Shown here in pieces: positions 8,601 to 17,039 of a stretch of DNA of 64,000 bases. Each line of letters opens with the position of its first letter. Positions within the stretch are counted from its first letter, which is position 1. The notes beneath the pieces were generated by a model. That model did not search any database and was not told the DNA's origin. It saw only the letters and a program-made list of their open reading frames with translations. Made by a program: the position numbers and the translations under genes. This DNA comes from Methylobacterium sp. FF17. Its GTDB lineage: Bacteria; Pseudomonadota; Alphaproteobacteria; Rhizobiales; Beijerinckiaceae. Location of the stretch: positions 1 to 64,000 of the forward strand of contig NZ_CP107533.1 in assembly GCF_025813715.1 (NCBI RefSeq). Direction: 5' to 3'.

Positions 8601-11600
8601 GCTTGGCCAACATCCTCGTCTACAGCGCGCCAGAGGTCTTCGGAGAACTCAAAGACAGTCCGGCGACCCGCGCGATCGTCGCGGCCGGCCGCGACCTCGA
8701 AAAGAACCGCCTCGGCAAGCTGACGCGGTTGTTCGAGCTCTACAGCGAACACCACGTCCATGCGCGAGCGCGCATCCTCATCGCGATCAACGCCGTCGAG
8801 GTTCTGTTCAACAGCGACGGTCAGCCCAAGACGGGGCAGGCCTCCCGCCTCGTCGAGGCGGTCCTGTCGAAGCGCGCGGATCACGCGCCGATCGACCTGA
8901 TGCTGGTCGGCGTGACCGGCGGCGTGCCGATCATGTTCCGCAAGGACCGACCCGGCCATCGCTATGAGCAGGCATCTGGCGCATTGTGTACCGTCGCCCC
9001 GATCCCGCTGGAGCATCTCGTGCGGGAGAAGGTAGACGAGGAGGGACGGCGAAAGCTCGCGAAAGTCGTCCAGCAGCACGAGATCCGCGACGAGAGCGGC
9101 TGGACCACGACCGGCGACCTCCGGTGGCGACCGACGTCGCCCGGCAGCCCGACCGCGTTCGTCCACCTGCTTCACGAGACGCGGGCCTCGCTGGTGATCG
9201 GCACATTCTTTCCACGGGTCGCCCTCGCCCTGGCCGCCAACCCAGGCAGGCTCTCGAGGGACGCTGCCGGAGCGCCGGAACGGTCGGTGCCCGATCTCGA
9301 TCACGATCGCCAGCGGGAGCTCTCGAAGGCCATCGCCGCTGAACTTGCCGGTAAGCCTTATCTCGCGAAGAACGCCTGCCTGATGGTCCGAAAGACCATG
9401 CTTCTCATTCTGGATCGTGCCGAAGAAAAGAAAATTAACCAAAGAATACCGAAAGATATTTTGAACGAATGCATTCGTGAGCGAACATTCAATGAGATCG
9501 CCCGTGAAATTGCCAGACAACCTGCGGATCAGCCGCCCTCTGACCCACGTCTCTCGTCCCTCGACGCGGACTTCAAGACGGTGTTCGGCCTCTGCGGCGG
9601 CTATCGCCTCGTGCTGTCCATCGCCTGCGCGGCGGCGGACGAGGCGGCCGGGAAGCCGGGATCAGGCGCCTTCGCGGCCGATCGGATCGTGCGTTGGTTC
9701 AGCGATGCCCTGGGCCACATGCACGGCGCGCCGCTGCCCGCGCGCCCCGAGTTGATGATCGGCTACGTGCTCCAGTTCTACGCGACCCGTCACGATTCCA
9801 AAATGCCGTTGCCGGACGCCTGCAAGATCGTACCCACGCTGGCTCAGAGGATGACGAAGGCGAACAAAGCTTGTCTGGGCGGCAAATTCACCAAAGCTGA
9901 GACGATCGTCGAAGATCTTGCCCGTGAGCTCGAAAAAAGATTGGAGAGTCCCGATGGCTGGCGCCTGCAGCAGGTGATCCTGTGGCACCTTGGTGTCACC
10001 GGCAATCCTCTGACCGCGGACGTCCTCGCTGCGGCGCCCAAGATCCGTGAGCTGTGCAGGAACATCGTCAACGAGGCCGATAAAGAAAAAGCGCATACGG
10101 ATGAGCGCAAACGGTCGCGCTGCTGCGTCGTCCTGGTCCAGGCGGCGCTCGACATCCTCGTCCACCGCTGCCTGATCTTCCGTCTTCAGGAGGGCCTGAC
10201 GGATTCGAAGGATGTCCCGGGTCGGTCGGATACGCCAGTCAGGCCGGATGCGCCGTCCGATGGAGAAGAGAACAAGCCGCCCGTCCCCGAACCCCTTTGG
10301 CGCTTCACGCTGCATAGGTTGCTGCAACGCTCGATCTATCAGCGCCTGCACGCCCCGGCGGTCGAGTTCACGGCGGTCGACCAGTACACTCTGTCGCTCT
10401 ACGGGACCCTGCCGAACGACCTGCCCAAGCCGCGGGCCGAGGCGGTCCGCGACCTCGATGCGCTGATCGCTGACTGGACCGGGTTCCCGAAGGACTCCGA
10501 GGCGATCACCACCCCGTCATCCTATCACGACGCGGATCGGGCACGGATGGTGGCGGAGACGGTGGCGGAGGCGGCGAAGGCAGAGGATGCGGCGAAGACG
10601 GCGGCTGCGGCGGCGAAGGCTGTTGCGGTTGATGCGGAGAACGCGGCGGCGGCGAAGAAGGCGGCGGTGGCGGCTCCGGCAGAGAAGGCGGCTGCGGCGG
10701 TGGAGACGGCGCAGAAGGATCGAGAGGTGGAGGCGGCGAGGAAGGAGGCGGCGGAGGCGGCGGCGGAAAAGGTGGCGATACAATCCGCGCAAGGGCTGCC
10801 GTCACGGATGCTGCGAGCCGCCTTCGGCGTCGTGCGGTCGGTCTACTCGGTCGGCGTGGTCTCGCGCTTCGACGATTTCGGCGACTGGAATGGTCCCCGA
10901 TGCGGCTATTTCGAGGAGCACCGCCTCCAGATCCGCTGGCTGCTCAAGAAGGCCGTCGGCCTGTCCTACGAGGACCCCAAAACGACCCGAGTCTTCGAGG
11001 GAGCCGAGTTCGAGCACGACCATCCCGGCACGCCGTTCTTCGCCGAGGAGATCGTGTGGCTCTACAACGAGTGCGGGCTCTTGAGCCTGATCGAAGGCCG
11101 GCTCAACGACGCGCTGGCCCTGTTCGGGCGCGCTCTGGCGGCGGCGGAGCGGATCGAGCCGGGGTCGGAGCACGGACCGTTGCGGTCGCGGCTGATGCTG
11201 AACAAGTCGATCGTCGACATGGAGCGCGGCCGCGTGTCGTCGGCGCGCAGTCAACTCGAGATCGTCGCCGCTCGTCCGAACGAGCATCACGTCATCGGGG
11301 CCGTGGCCAACGGCTACATCGGCGTCTGCGCCCACATCGCCGGGGATTTCGAGACTGCCCAGGCGAAGTATCGTAGCTCCATCAAGAGTCTGCGCGCGTC
11401 CGGGCACTCGCGCGGGGTCGCGATCTTCTCCCGGCACCTCGCTGATCTGTACCGGGCCTGGAGTCCCGACTTCCAGGGCCAAGCCTTTCGGGCGGTGGAG
11501 CAGGCGATCTCGCACGCGGAGAAGGGCGGTCACGAGGATATCCGACAGATCGCCCGCTTGGCCCGCGTCCGGCTGGAGATCAACCGATCCTCAACGAGCC

Positions 11601-11944
11601 CTCAGAGGGACGGCGTCCAGTCGGAACTCGACGATCTCGAGCGCTACGCCGAGGTCATGGGCTTGCCGCGGTTGCTTTGCGAGGTTCTCTACGTGCGTGC
11701 TTCGTTCCTGCTGCAGATCGGCGAAACACGGCATGCCGCCAGTCTGGCGAGAAGATGCCTGCAGCAGGCGACGATGAACGATCTGAAGCTTAGGCAGGTG
11801 TCTACGCTAGGTTTGCTGGCGAGCATCTATCAAAAGCGCGGTCTTCACGATGCAGCCAAGCCGCTATTTGATCGAGCTCGGATGTTTGCTACCCTATGCA
11901 ATTACAGAAACACACGCTTCGCAACAAATCTGCGCGGGGATTAA
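5696..11944 (+). CDS. SIR2-like / STAND-like ATPase / TPR giant protein, probable antiviral effector-sensor
   Basis: 2082 residues; the start has a good Shine-Dalgarno (TAGGAAGACATC before ATG). Residues about 55-560 form a SIR2-like NADase-type domain: VAFVGSGVS (64-73), ITSNFD (about 384-389), LHLHG-like MHLHG (about 457) and LLFVGNGMGEDD (about 502). Residues about 850-1330 resemble a STAND/AAA module with a degenerate P-loop (KRGAGRGDFF, about 915) and a weak Walker B (ILIAINAVEVLF, about 1031). An alanine-rich helical stretch (about 1616-1697) joins to a C-terminal TPR array (about 1780-2075). SIR2-STAND-TPR layouts are known in Avs-like antiviral proteins, where SIR2 depletes NAD after the TPRs sense a phage protein. 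That role is inferred. AT-rich patches give it mosaic composition. Confidence 0.75.
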   Translation: MSSGTGEDADAEPTGEAKKDGTDGFAYLNDWPYTSFHLQSTLDPKLIERHGEAILSRALNLGRVVAFVGSGVSMSYGRLSWKSLVQALAEDAHRDHDREESAWADRAKKTLDDLDIKGRSLGGDLQSGRYPAAFQFCEQLSIAGERKNGQKEFRKKVKRLLFHDAGHAKVLIDDLIRDCAEISCVAKNTDAEKTKIAKTRDFYKEKSDTWLEKLHDSLSIKALYGKINEDEKTDWRYFFAIHKLRGDEKHSPEGELFNSDGILRLSDDFGNDISRDEIAKGIVRDLALNLGDAVCCTKDNTGLGRLPLHRYLVTAVARLSIPAIDKLEQVLPSGDRLWKLFDETRSFFNPDPAPDRSILERTDFVPPERDPLAILADRLKIGRFITSNFDLDIERLIRDRGFTPDGRDTDDTALPTSNETISPLGATATDSVFKTKKATDLIDFAINDATNTFTLMHLHGRATETDGMVVTERDYLELYLPRGPDGEVVNDALEIGFGSNPLLFVGNGMGEDDILRPLRQFVSERTSGSDRQVIALLPALGSPAQEIEETIAIYSRYGAYTVHFGHADVGTGTGTAKTKSVRWLAHTLALTSDLKDVFTALDQCLSGSADAYRLLNKLKKLNKKLHSSSDDDWNVLIEKADRDKCNKISINLKQINIIENIFYINGDSQDHIEARLLHPTLEMEVLKAALSAAMRLFERNVGEQSRDVNAIASSIKLVPELEFAIKSLPKDRSGEADPQYELVLGVSEDDRNAQHRRAWRRVALAYVAALDGLPDALIGLSLCAKLLSIEAGWVRWKRDWHALPIPRLTGGPFQELLLRGKNVPFCGRHPLALPVLASPDPGAPAGSLPGNHGDRFFAGAPSQMFGSFLSALRYARDQPDSALKRPWANQRPEVFTHDKTHNKAGRRIFILLAKRGAGRGDFFENLRSSEQVERFIEVSWPKDKNLPPYAAVVALNLRFSAEFTSAFDRLANILVYSAPEVFGELKDSPATRAIVAAGRDLEKNRLGKLTRLFELYSEHHVHARARILIAINAVEVLFNSDGQPKTGQASRLVEAVLSKRADHAPIDLMLVGVTGGVPIMFRKDRPGHRYEQASGALCTVAPIPLEHLVREKVDEEGRRKLAKVVQQHEIRDESGWTTTGDLRWRPTSPGSPTAFVHLLHETRASLVIGTFFPRVALALAANPGRLSRDAAGAPERSVPDLDHDRQRELSKAIAAELAGKPYLAKNACLMVRKTMLLILDRAEEKKINQRIPKDILNECIRERTFNEIAREIARQPADQPPSDPRLSSLDADFKTVFGLCGGYRLVLSIACAAADEAAGKPGSGAFAADRIVRWFSDALGHMHGAPLPARPELMIGYVLQFYATRHDSKMPLPDACKIVPTLAQRMTKANKACLGGKFTKAETIVEDLARELEKRLESPDGWRLQQVILWHLGVTGNPLTADVLAAAPKIRELCRNIVNEADKEKAHTDERKRSRCCVVLVQAALDILVHRCLIFRLQEGLTDSKDVPGRSDTPVRPDAPSDGEENKPPVPEPLWRFTLHRLLQRSIYQRLHAPAVEFTAVDQYTLSLYGTLPNDLPKPRAEAVRDLDALIADWTGFPKDSEAITTPSSYHDADRARMVAETVAEAAKAEDAAKTAAAAAKAVAVDAENAAAAKKAAVAAPAEKAAAAVETAQKDREVEAARKEAAEAAAEKVAIQSAQGLPSRMLRAAFGVVRSVYSVGVVSRFDDFGDWNGPRCGYFEEHRLQIRWLLKKAVGLSYEDPKTTRVFEGAEFEHDHPGTPFFAEEIVWLYNECGLLSLIEGRLNDALALFGRALAAAERIEPGSEHGPLRSRLMLNKSIVDMERGRVSSARSQLEIVAARPNEHHVIGAVANGYIGVCAHIAGDFETAQAKYRSSIKSLRASGHSRGVAIFSRHLADLYRAWSPDFQGQAFRAVEQAISHAEKGGHEDIRQIARLARVRLEINRSSTSPQRDGVQSELDDLERYAEVMGLPRLLCEVLYVRASFLLQIGETRHAASLARRCLQQATMNDLKLRQVSTLGLLASIYQKRGLHDAAKPLFDRARMFATLCNYRNTRFATNLRGD

Positions 11945-12298
11945 TATTATTAGTTGCGGAATGTCGCTTACCGCTTAAAATATGTAAATCTGGATTGAAT
12001 TGGGAACAAAATTAAACGACTTGGCGATATGATACAACAAATATTGACTCTTCAATGCTGGCCTTTACGCCACTTCCCTAGGCGGTGGTCAATGCCGTCT
12101 ATAGGATCGGCGAAATTGGGACACTCATGCATGATTTTGACGTCCGGATGGACAAGCCGCCTTCCAGAACCGACTAGGCAGCTTTCGGCCGCACTCAGTC
12201 ATTCGTGGCCAATCAGACTGCCAGCAAGCGGACCTTTCGAAGGTCTCAGAAGGGTCGCAAGCAGCCCCTCGCATAGTCAATCCGATTAAGTTTTGACC
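11945..12298. other. Intergenic region, no gene seen
   Basis: This stretch lies between the stop of the SIR2-TPR gene and the IS1380 element. I see no credible gene and no clear terminator. The first 100 bases are AT-rich. A short open frame on the plus strand (12029-12289) is rich in Ser, Pro, Arg and Trp and lacks family resemblance. Confidence 0.5.
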
Positions 12299-12302
12299 CT
12301 AG

Positions 12303-13919
12303 CCCGTCTTATTCACCGGGCGGCAGCGGACTGTCAGTTTTGGGGTCCTGACGAGCGGGGTTGTCCGTCCGATTCGACGCTTGTGGATCAGGCTTGGCTC
12401 GCGGGCGCTGGAGGGACGGTGATGGGTTGGTCGGGGTGTCACAGCCCCCTCGTTCAGGCTGGTGCCGGGGCGAGCGCGACTATGAGGTGGCGCAACAGGT
12501 CGGCCTCGGGGCAGGCGGCAGCGAAGGCGAGGCGGACGCGGGTCGCGGTCTCGCGGATGCGGGCGCCGAGCTTGAGCAGCCGCAGGCGGAGCGTGGCGAA
12601 CTCGGCCTTGGCGAGGCGGTGCGCATTCGGGACGGCATCGCGTACGGTGAGCATCAGCCAGTAGGCGGCGGTGTGCAGCACGAGCCGCATCTGGTTGGCG
12701 GCGGCCGAGCGGCATGAGGTTCGGTCGGAGGCAAGCTGGCCCTTGTGCAGCTTGATCAGGTTCTCGGCCTGCCCGCGGGCGCAGTACAAATCGGCGTAGA
12801 GCCATTCGGGCGTGCCGGTCGTGATATTCGTGACGATGTAGCGGATGTCGAGCCCGAGCCGGGTGGCTTCGATACGAGCGGTCACGCGGCGCTTCTGCCG
12901 CCAGGACTTGGCCGCGTGCGTGGTCTCGGCAAAGCCGCGCTCCGCATCCTTCTTGCCGATCGCCCGCACGACCCGGATGTGGTCGGCGGTCGGCTCGACC
13001 TTGGCAGCCAGCGCCTTGGTGCCGCTGAGACCGAAGATGTAGGCGATGCCGTGGTCCTCACACCAGTCCATCACCTCGGGCCGCCCGTAGTGGCCGTCGC
13101 CGCGCAGGGTGATGGCGGTGTCGGGCCAGTGCCTGCGGATCGCCCGGATCAGGCGGCGCAGATGGCCGCGCACCTCGCAGCCCGAGGGCGTCTTGCCCGG
13201 CCGCAGGATCACCGCGACCGGGCAGCCGGTGGCGGTGTCGTAGACGTGGATCGGCAGAAAACACCGCGCATCATAGTGGCCGTGGAACAGCGAGAGTTGC
13301 TGCTGGCCATGCACCACGTCGCAGGTGTCGTCGATGTCCAGGGTGACGGCCGCGGGCGGCACGGCGTAGCTGGCGCAGTAGAGATCGACCAGCACCCGCC
13401 CGAGGCGGATCAGGTCGCGCAGGCCAGGGGTGTTCTCCAGCCGCGAGACGGTGGGCTGGCTCATCAGGTCGCGCCCGCTCTCGGGCAGGCGGCCGCAGGC
13501 CAGCTTGAAGGCCGGGTCGGCGCGCAGGTGGTCGAGGTCGTCGGCGTCCGCGTAGCCGCAGGCGATGGCCAGGATGCGCGCCAGTACGATCTCCGGCAGC
13601 GGATGCACGACCCGGCTCGGATCGCGGCCGTCAGGGATCACCGCGGCGAGCTTCTCGGCGATGCCGAGCCGCCGGGCGGCCTGAGCCAGGAGCAGCACGC
13701 CGCCGTCCGAGGTCAGGCGTCCGCCATCGAAGGCGGCTGTGAGCTTTCTGCCCCGCACGGATGGAAACGCGAACGCGGCGGCCGTAGGATCAGACATGGC
13801 GGGCGTGGCGGGCTCGATCCGGTGGTGGACGTTGGCGTCAGCACCCAATCCCTAAGCCACATCAATGCCTTACGCTACGCTCGCCACCCCAAATCCACCA
13901 CTCCAGTGAATAAGACGGG
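12303..13919. mobile_element. IS1380-family insertion sequence
   Basis: The ends are perfect 14-bp inverted repeats: CCCGTCTTATTCAC at 12303-12316 and its complement at 13906-13919. CTAG precedes the left end (12299-12302) and TTAG follows the right end (13920-13923). A second pair of the same repeats bounds a short element immediately to the right, and CTAG recurs after that at 14090-14093. The element is 1617 bp and carries one transposase gene. Confidence 0.9.
12454..13797 (-). CDS. IS1380-family transposase
   Basis: 447 residues from the ATG at 13797; an upstream TTG at 13848 is a less likely start. The N-terminus FDGGRLTSDGGVLLLAQA and central DIDDTCDVVHGQQQ, HYDARCFLPIHVYD and LRGDGHYGRPEVMDWCEDHG are characteristic of IS1380 DDE transposases, and the length is typical. 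YADLYCARGQAENLIKLHK supplies the late acidic region. The reading frame is intact, so the element may be active. It can also be expected to recognise the matching ends of the adjacent 166-bp element. Confidence 0.9.
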   Translation of the reverse strand: MSDPTAAAFAFPSVRGRKLTAAFDGGRLTSDGGVLLLAQAARRLGIAEKLAAVIPDGRDPSRVVHPLPEIVLARILAIACGYADADDLDHLRADPAFKLACGRLPESGRDLMSQPTVSRLENTPGLRDLIRLGRVLVDLYCASYAVPPAAVTLDIDDTCDVVHGQQQLSLFHGHYDARCFLPIHVYDTATGCPVAVILRPGKTPSGCEVRGHLRRLIRAIRRHWPDTAITLRGDGHYGRPEVMDWCEDHGIAYIFGLSGTKALAAKVEPTADHIRVVRAIGKKDAERGFAETTHAAKSWRQKRRVTARIEATRLGLDIRYIVTNITTGTPEWLYADLYCARGQAENLIKLHKGQLASDRTSCRSAAANQMRLVLHTAAYWLMLTVRDAVPNAHRLAKAEFATLRLRLLKLGARIRETATRVRLAFAAACPEADLLRHLIVALAPAPA

Positions 13920-13923
13920 TTAG

Positions 13924-14089
13924 CCCGTCTTATTCACGAGGGCGGACGTGATCGGTCTCGACGCGTTGAAAAGGGCGCGTTTTATGAGTTTTTTGGCCGA
14001 GACAATTTCTGTCCGCTGCCGTTTCAGGAAAAGACCAATGCGGTCAGGCGGTTGGCCCACTTTGATCTCGGCGTGGTGAATAAGATGGG
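13924..14089. mobile_element. 166-bp MITE-like element with IS1380 ends
   Basis: Bounded by CCCGTCTTATTCAC (13924-13937) and GTGAATAAGATGGG (14076-14089), the same ends as the adjacent IS1380 with one mismatch in the right arm. It is flanked by TTAG on the left, shared with the IS, and CTAG on the right. It contains no gene and its interior does not resemble the interior of the IS. It is either a non-autonomous derivative mobilised by the IS1380 transposase or the remnant of a second copy. Confidence 0.8.
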
Positions 14090-14173
14090 CTAGCGAACTG
14101 CGTGGAACAACTGCTTGATGTGGAAACCGGACTGGCAGCTTTTCATTCTCCGTCCGACAAAGCTGCCGCCCAA

Positions 14174-14782
14174 TCAACCGTACTGGCGAGCCAACCAGAC
14201 GGTGCGATGACCACAGTCCGGATCTTCCAATACGTGAGCGACAACCTCGAAACCGGTGGCATCGAGCAGGGTTCGATACTCGTCCGGGTCAAGGCTGCCA
14301 TGATAGAGAGGATCGCCCTCCAACTCGCCAATGGCGGCACCTTCGGCAGTCCCGCTCGTGAACATCAGAGCGCTATCCGGTACGGCATGGGCTTGGAAAC
14401 GGGAGAACATGGCGCGTTGATCGTCGGGCGAGAGGTGAAAGAAGCTATCCCAGGCGATCAGCCCTGCGAAACGTCGGCCCAAGGCAAGTTGGCGCATGTC
14501 CGCGAGATGCGCCGGGGCGCCTGGCAGATTGCGCCGGAACAGCGCGAGCATCGTCGGGGTGCCGTCCACCCCCGTTACGTCGAAACCGCGCCGGATCAGC
14601 TCGCCTGCGATCGGCAGGCCCGAGCCGCAGCCAACGTCGAGCACCGCCGCTCCGGGTGGCAGCAGGTTGCAGAAGCGATCAAGCCACGCATTCTCGACCA
14701 AAGTATCGCCGCGCAGCTCGGCCCATGCCGCGCCGTGGCGCTGATAAACGTCGATCACGGAAGCTTCCGGGCTGTCGGTCAT
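14174..14782 (-). CDS. Class I SAM-dependent methyltransferase
   Basis: 202 residues, a usual length for a stand-alone Rossmann-fold methyltransferase. Motif I is VLDVGCGSGLPIAGEL (from residue 48), followed by FDVTGVDGTPTMLALFRR (motif II region, acidic D for SAM ribose) and FAGLIAWDSFFHLSPDDQ (motif IV region). The start is well supported by AGGAGAAAC before the ATG. The substrate cannot be told from sequence; relatives are often annotated as generic small-molecule methyltransferases. It is isolated between two mobile elements, so it may be cargo brought in by transposition. Confidence 0.85.
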   Translation of the reverse strand: MTDSPEASVIDVYQRHGAAWAELRGDTLVENAWLDRFCNLLPPGAAVLDVGCGSGLPIAGELIRRGFDVTGVDGTPTMLALFRRNLPGAPAHLADMRQLALGRRFAGLIAWDSFFHLSPDDQRAMFSRFQAHAVPDSALMFTSGTAEGAAIGELEGDPLYHGSLDPDEYRTLLDATGFEVVAHVLEDPDCGHRTVWLARQYG

Positions 14783-14869
14783 GTTTCTCCTGCGTCACCG
14801 TGAACTGGTGCTTGAACGCCGTATGTGGTGAGACGGCGGACGCCGCTGCCCGCTCCTGCGGCGTGTCTA

Positions 14870-15994
14870 AGCAGAGTGGTGCGGTCTTCTCAACGGATGG
14901 CTGGCGTGATTCGATGGGCCTGACGGCGAGGCGGGGCGGATCATGGCGGGACGATCGCGGTTGTCGGCGACGGCGGCGCAGCGCGCTGAGTTGTCGGCTC
15001 TGGCTGGCGGCGCGGACCGGCCGGAGGCGGACCGGGCGCGGGCGATCCTGCTGACGCTGTCGGGTTGGACCAGCCCGCGGATCGCCGAAGCCTTCGGGGT
15101 GCAGGAGAACACGGTGCGGCTGTGGCGCAGCGCCTTCCAGGCCGAGGGCATCGCGGCCCTGCGCACGCGTGTGGCGTCTGGACCGGCTCCGGTTAAGGCC
15201 GAGGCGGCTTTGCGTGTCGCGGTGCCTCTGCTGAGCGCGCCGGTGGCCGACCGCACCAACTGGACCCTGGTCCGGCTCGCCGAGGAGATCGAGCGCCGGG
15301 AAGGCGTCACGATCTCGCGCGCGCAACTCTCGAAGGTGCTGCGGGCCAAAGGGGGCTCCGCTACCGGCGGCCGCGCCACACGCTGAAGGGCCGCCAGGAC
15401 GCCGAGGCCGTCGCACGGGTCGGCCTGCGCCTGTCCTTGCGCAAGCAGCAGGCACAGGCCGGCGACATCGTGCTGCTGTTTGTCGACGAGAGCGAGGCGC
15501 TGACCCATCCCTATCTCGCCCGGGCCTGGGCGCCGCGCGGGGCCGACTTGCGCGTGCCGGCGCCGGCCCGCAAGATCGCCGTGCTGGGCGCCCTCGACCA
15601 CGCTCGCCGCGACCTCGTCGTGACCACGGCGCGCACGAAGCGCAGCACCGACTTCATCGGCCTGCTGGAGCGGCTCGACGGCCTCTACGGTCCCAGACCC
15701 GGCCAGCCGACCAAACCCGTCGTCCTCGTCCTCGACAACGGCCCGATCCACACCAGCAAGGCCAGCCGGGCCGCCCTCGACGCACGTCGGCATTGGCTCA
15801 TCGTCGAGTGGCTGCCGCGCTATGCCCCCGAACTCAACGACATCGAGGGCGTTTGGCGCGATCTCAAGGCGCATCACCTGGCCCATCGAACCTTCACCGA
15901 GCTCGATGATCTCGACACCACCATCCATGACGCCGTCGCCAACCTGAACCACCGCCGCCAGCGCGATCCGTTGGTCAGCCCACGAATCTCTGCT
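14870..15994 (+). mobile_element. IS630-family element, complete
   Basis: The ends are AGCAGAG (14870-14876) and CTCTGCT (15988-15994), flanked by a duplicated TA (14868-14869 and 15995-15996). Restoring the target gives TGTCTAGACA, a CTAG site as preferred by IS630. The right end falls in the stop codon of the neighbouring minus-strand gene. The element is closely related to the truncated copy at 4477-5398 and is the only complete one of the three IS630-type elements in the window. Confidence 0.9.
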
Positions 15995-15997
15995 TAG
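14943..15997 (+). CDS. IS630-family transposase, two frames joined by -1 frameshift
   Basis: Frame A (14943-15386, 147 residues) has the helix-turn-helix half. A -1 slip at AAAGGGGG (15348-15355) would fuse it to frame B, which ends at 15997. Frame B contains VDESEALT, LVLDNGPIHTS and NDIEGVWRDLK, giving a complete D-D-E catalytic set, and finishes HRRQRDPLVSPRISA. Its stop codon TAG is made from the duplicated TA plus a flanking G. Frameshifted expression is established for several IS630-group elements; here it is inferred from the overlapping frames and the A/G run. Confidence 0.85.
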
Positions 15998-16725
15998 ACA
16001 GTGCGCACGACCCGCTGCGTCGCGGCCGCTTCGGCCTTCGCGCTCGCCTTGGGCGCCGCGACTTCACCAACCGAGCTGTTCATGAACTCGACGCTCCACG
16101 ACCGCAGCTTCCCGTCGTCGAGCGTCATCGTACCCGACAGGTCCTGCGACTTCATCAGCCGTGCGGTGTAGCGTCCATAGGCGGCGTCGCGCTCCTCGTC
16201 GTTCCGGGCCGCCTTCTTTTCCTTGTCGAAGGCCTCCAGCGCCTTTTGCGCCGCCTTCATCGCGTTGAGTCCGGCAACTTCCCTGAACTCCTTGGCGAGC
16301 TCAGGGTCGTCCTTGAACATCTTCTCGATTTTTTTCTTGTAGGGACTGTCGGTCGTGACGTTTCCGGCGCTATCCAACTTGAGATCGATCGGTTCGTCGA
16401 GCGGGATGCCCAGGTTCGTCAGCCGTGAAACGAGGGTGTCGGCCAAGGCTTTGGAGCGATCCTGCACCACCTCGTCGAACGACTTGATGCCGATGGCGCC
16501 CGAGGTCGACGGCGCTCCACTGACGAGGTTGGCGAGCTGAGCCTTCGCGTTGGCACTCAGATCGACCACCGCCGCGGCACCCGCCTTGGCGGACGAGGTC
16601 GTCGTCGGGCTCGCGCCGGTCTGGGTCGCGGTCGACGATGGCCTGGTCGCGGCTTTGCCGCCAACCGAGTGCTCGGACGACGCTGCTCTCGTCCTTTGCG
16701 CCGTCGCTGCTGCTACCGTCGTCAC
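15994..16725 (-). CDS. Hypothetical protein, Ala/Ser/Thr-rich N-terminus
   Basis: 243 residues from a GTG at 16725, chosen because GGGGGG precedes it and AT-rich, promoter-like DNA lies just upstream. The first 70 residues are Thr/Ala/Ser-rich and probably disordered. VDLSANAKAQLANLVSG follows, a short motif often seen in rhizobial proteins of unknown function. The rest is helical and charged (SPYKKKIEKMFKDDPELAKEF). The TAA stop is formed by the IS630 insertion: the restored CTAG target would give TAG in the same place, so the protein is unchanged. I do not recognise a family or function. Confidence 0.7.
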   Translation of the reverse strand: MTTVAAATAQRTRAASSEHSVGGKAATRPSSTATQTGASPTTTSSAKAGAAAVVDLSANAKAQLANLVSGAPSTSGAIGIKSFDEVVQDRSKALADTLVSRLTNLGIPLDEPIDLKLDSAGNVTTDSPYKKKIEKMFKDDPELAKEFREVAGLNAMKAAQKALEAFDKEKKAARNDEERDAAYGRYTARLMKSQDLSGTMTLDDGKLRSWSVEFMNSSVGEVAAPKASAKAEAAATQRVVRTV

Positions 16726-17039
16726 GATCCGTCCCCCCAACCGATCACGCTCCCCTCGCTCTAGTCGAGATAGGGATAAAGTACTCTTAAAGGCCCGGGG
16801 AATATTGAGAATTACGGACGCGGGGCGACGTCGTTCGAGGAGGCCGGCACCTCGACCGACGAGCCCCCCTCGATCCCCTCGCGCGGAATGTCGCCGATCC
16901 CCCGCACCGGCGCGCACGGGCGAAGTTCCAGACGGTGATCGGCCGCCGTCTGCCTCGGGCGCCGGGTCCGCTGCTGGGGCGTCCGTCCGGCCTGTCGGAG
17001 ACCGTGCGCTCTGCTGGGCCCTCCGGGTGTCGCACGGTC

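Noticed and set aside
10506-10805. Long minus-strand frames rich in Pro or Arg/Leu opposite the SIR2 protein's linker
   Set aside because: They are the antisense reading of the GCG-type tract encoding the alanine-rich helix; no start signals and no family resemblance.
12029-12289. 86-residue plus-strand frame downstream of the SIR2 gene
   Set aside because: No ribosome binding site, odd composition rich in Trp, Pro, Ser and Arg, and no similarity I can recall.
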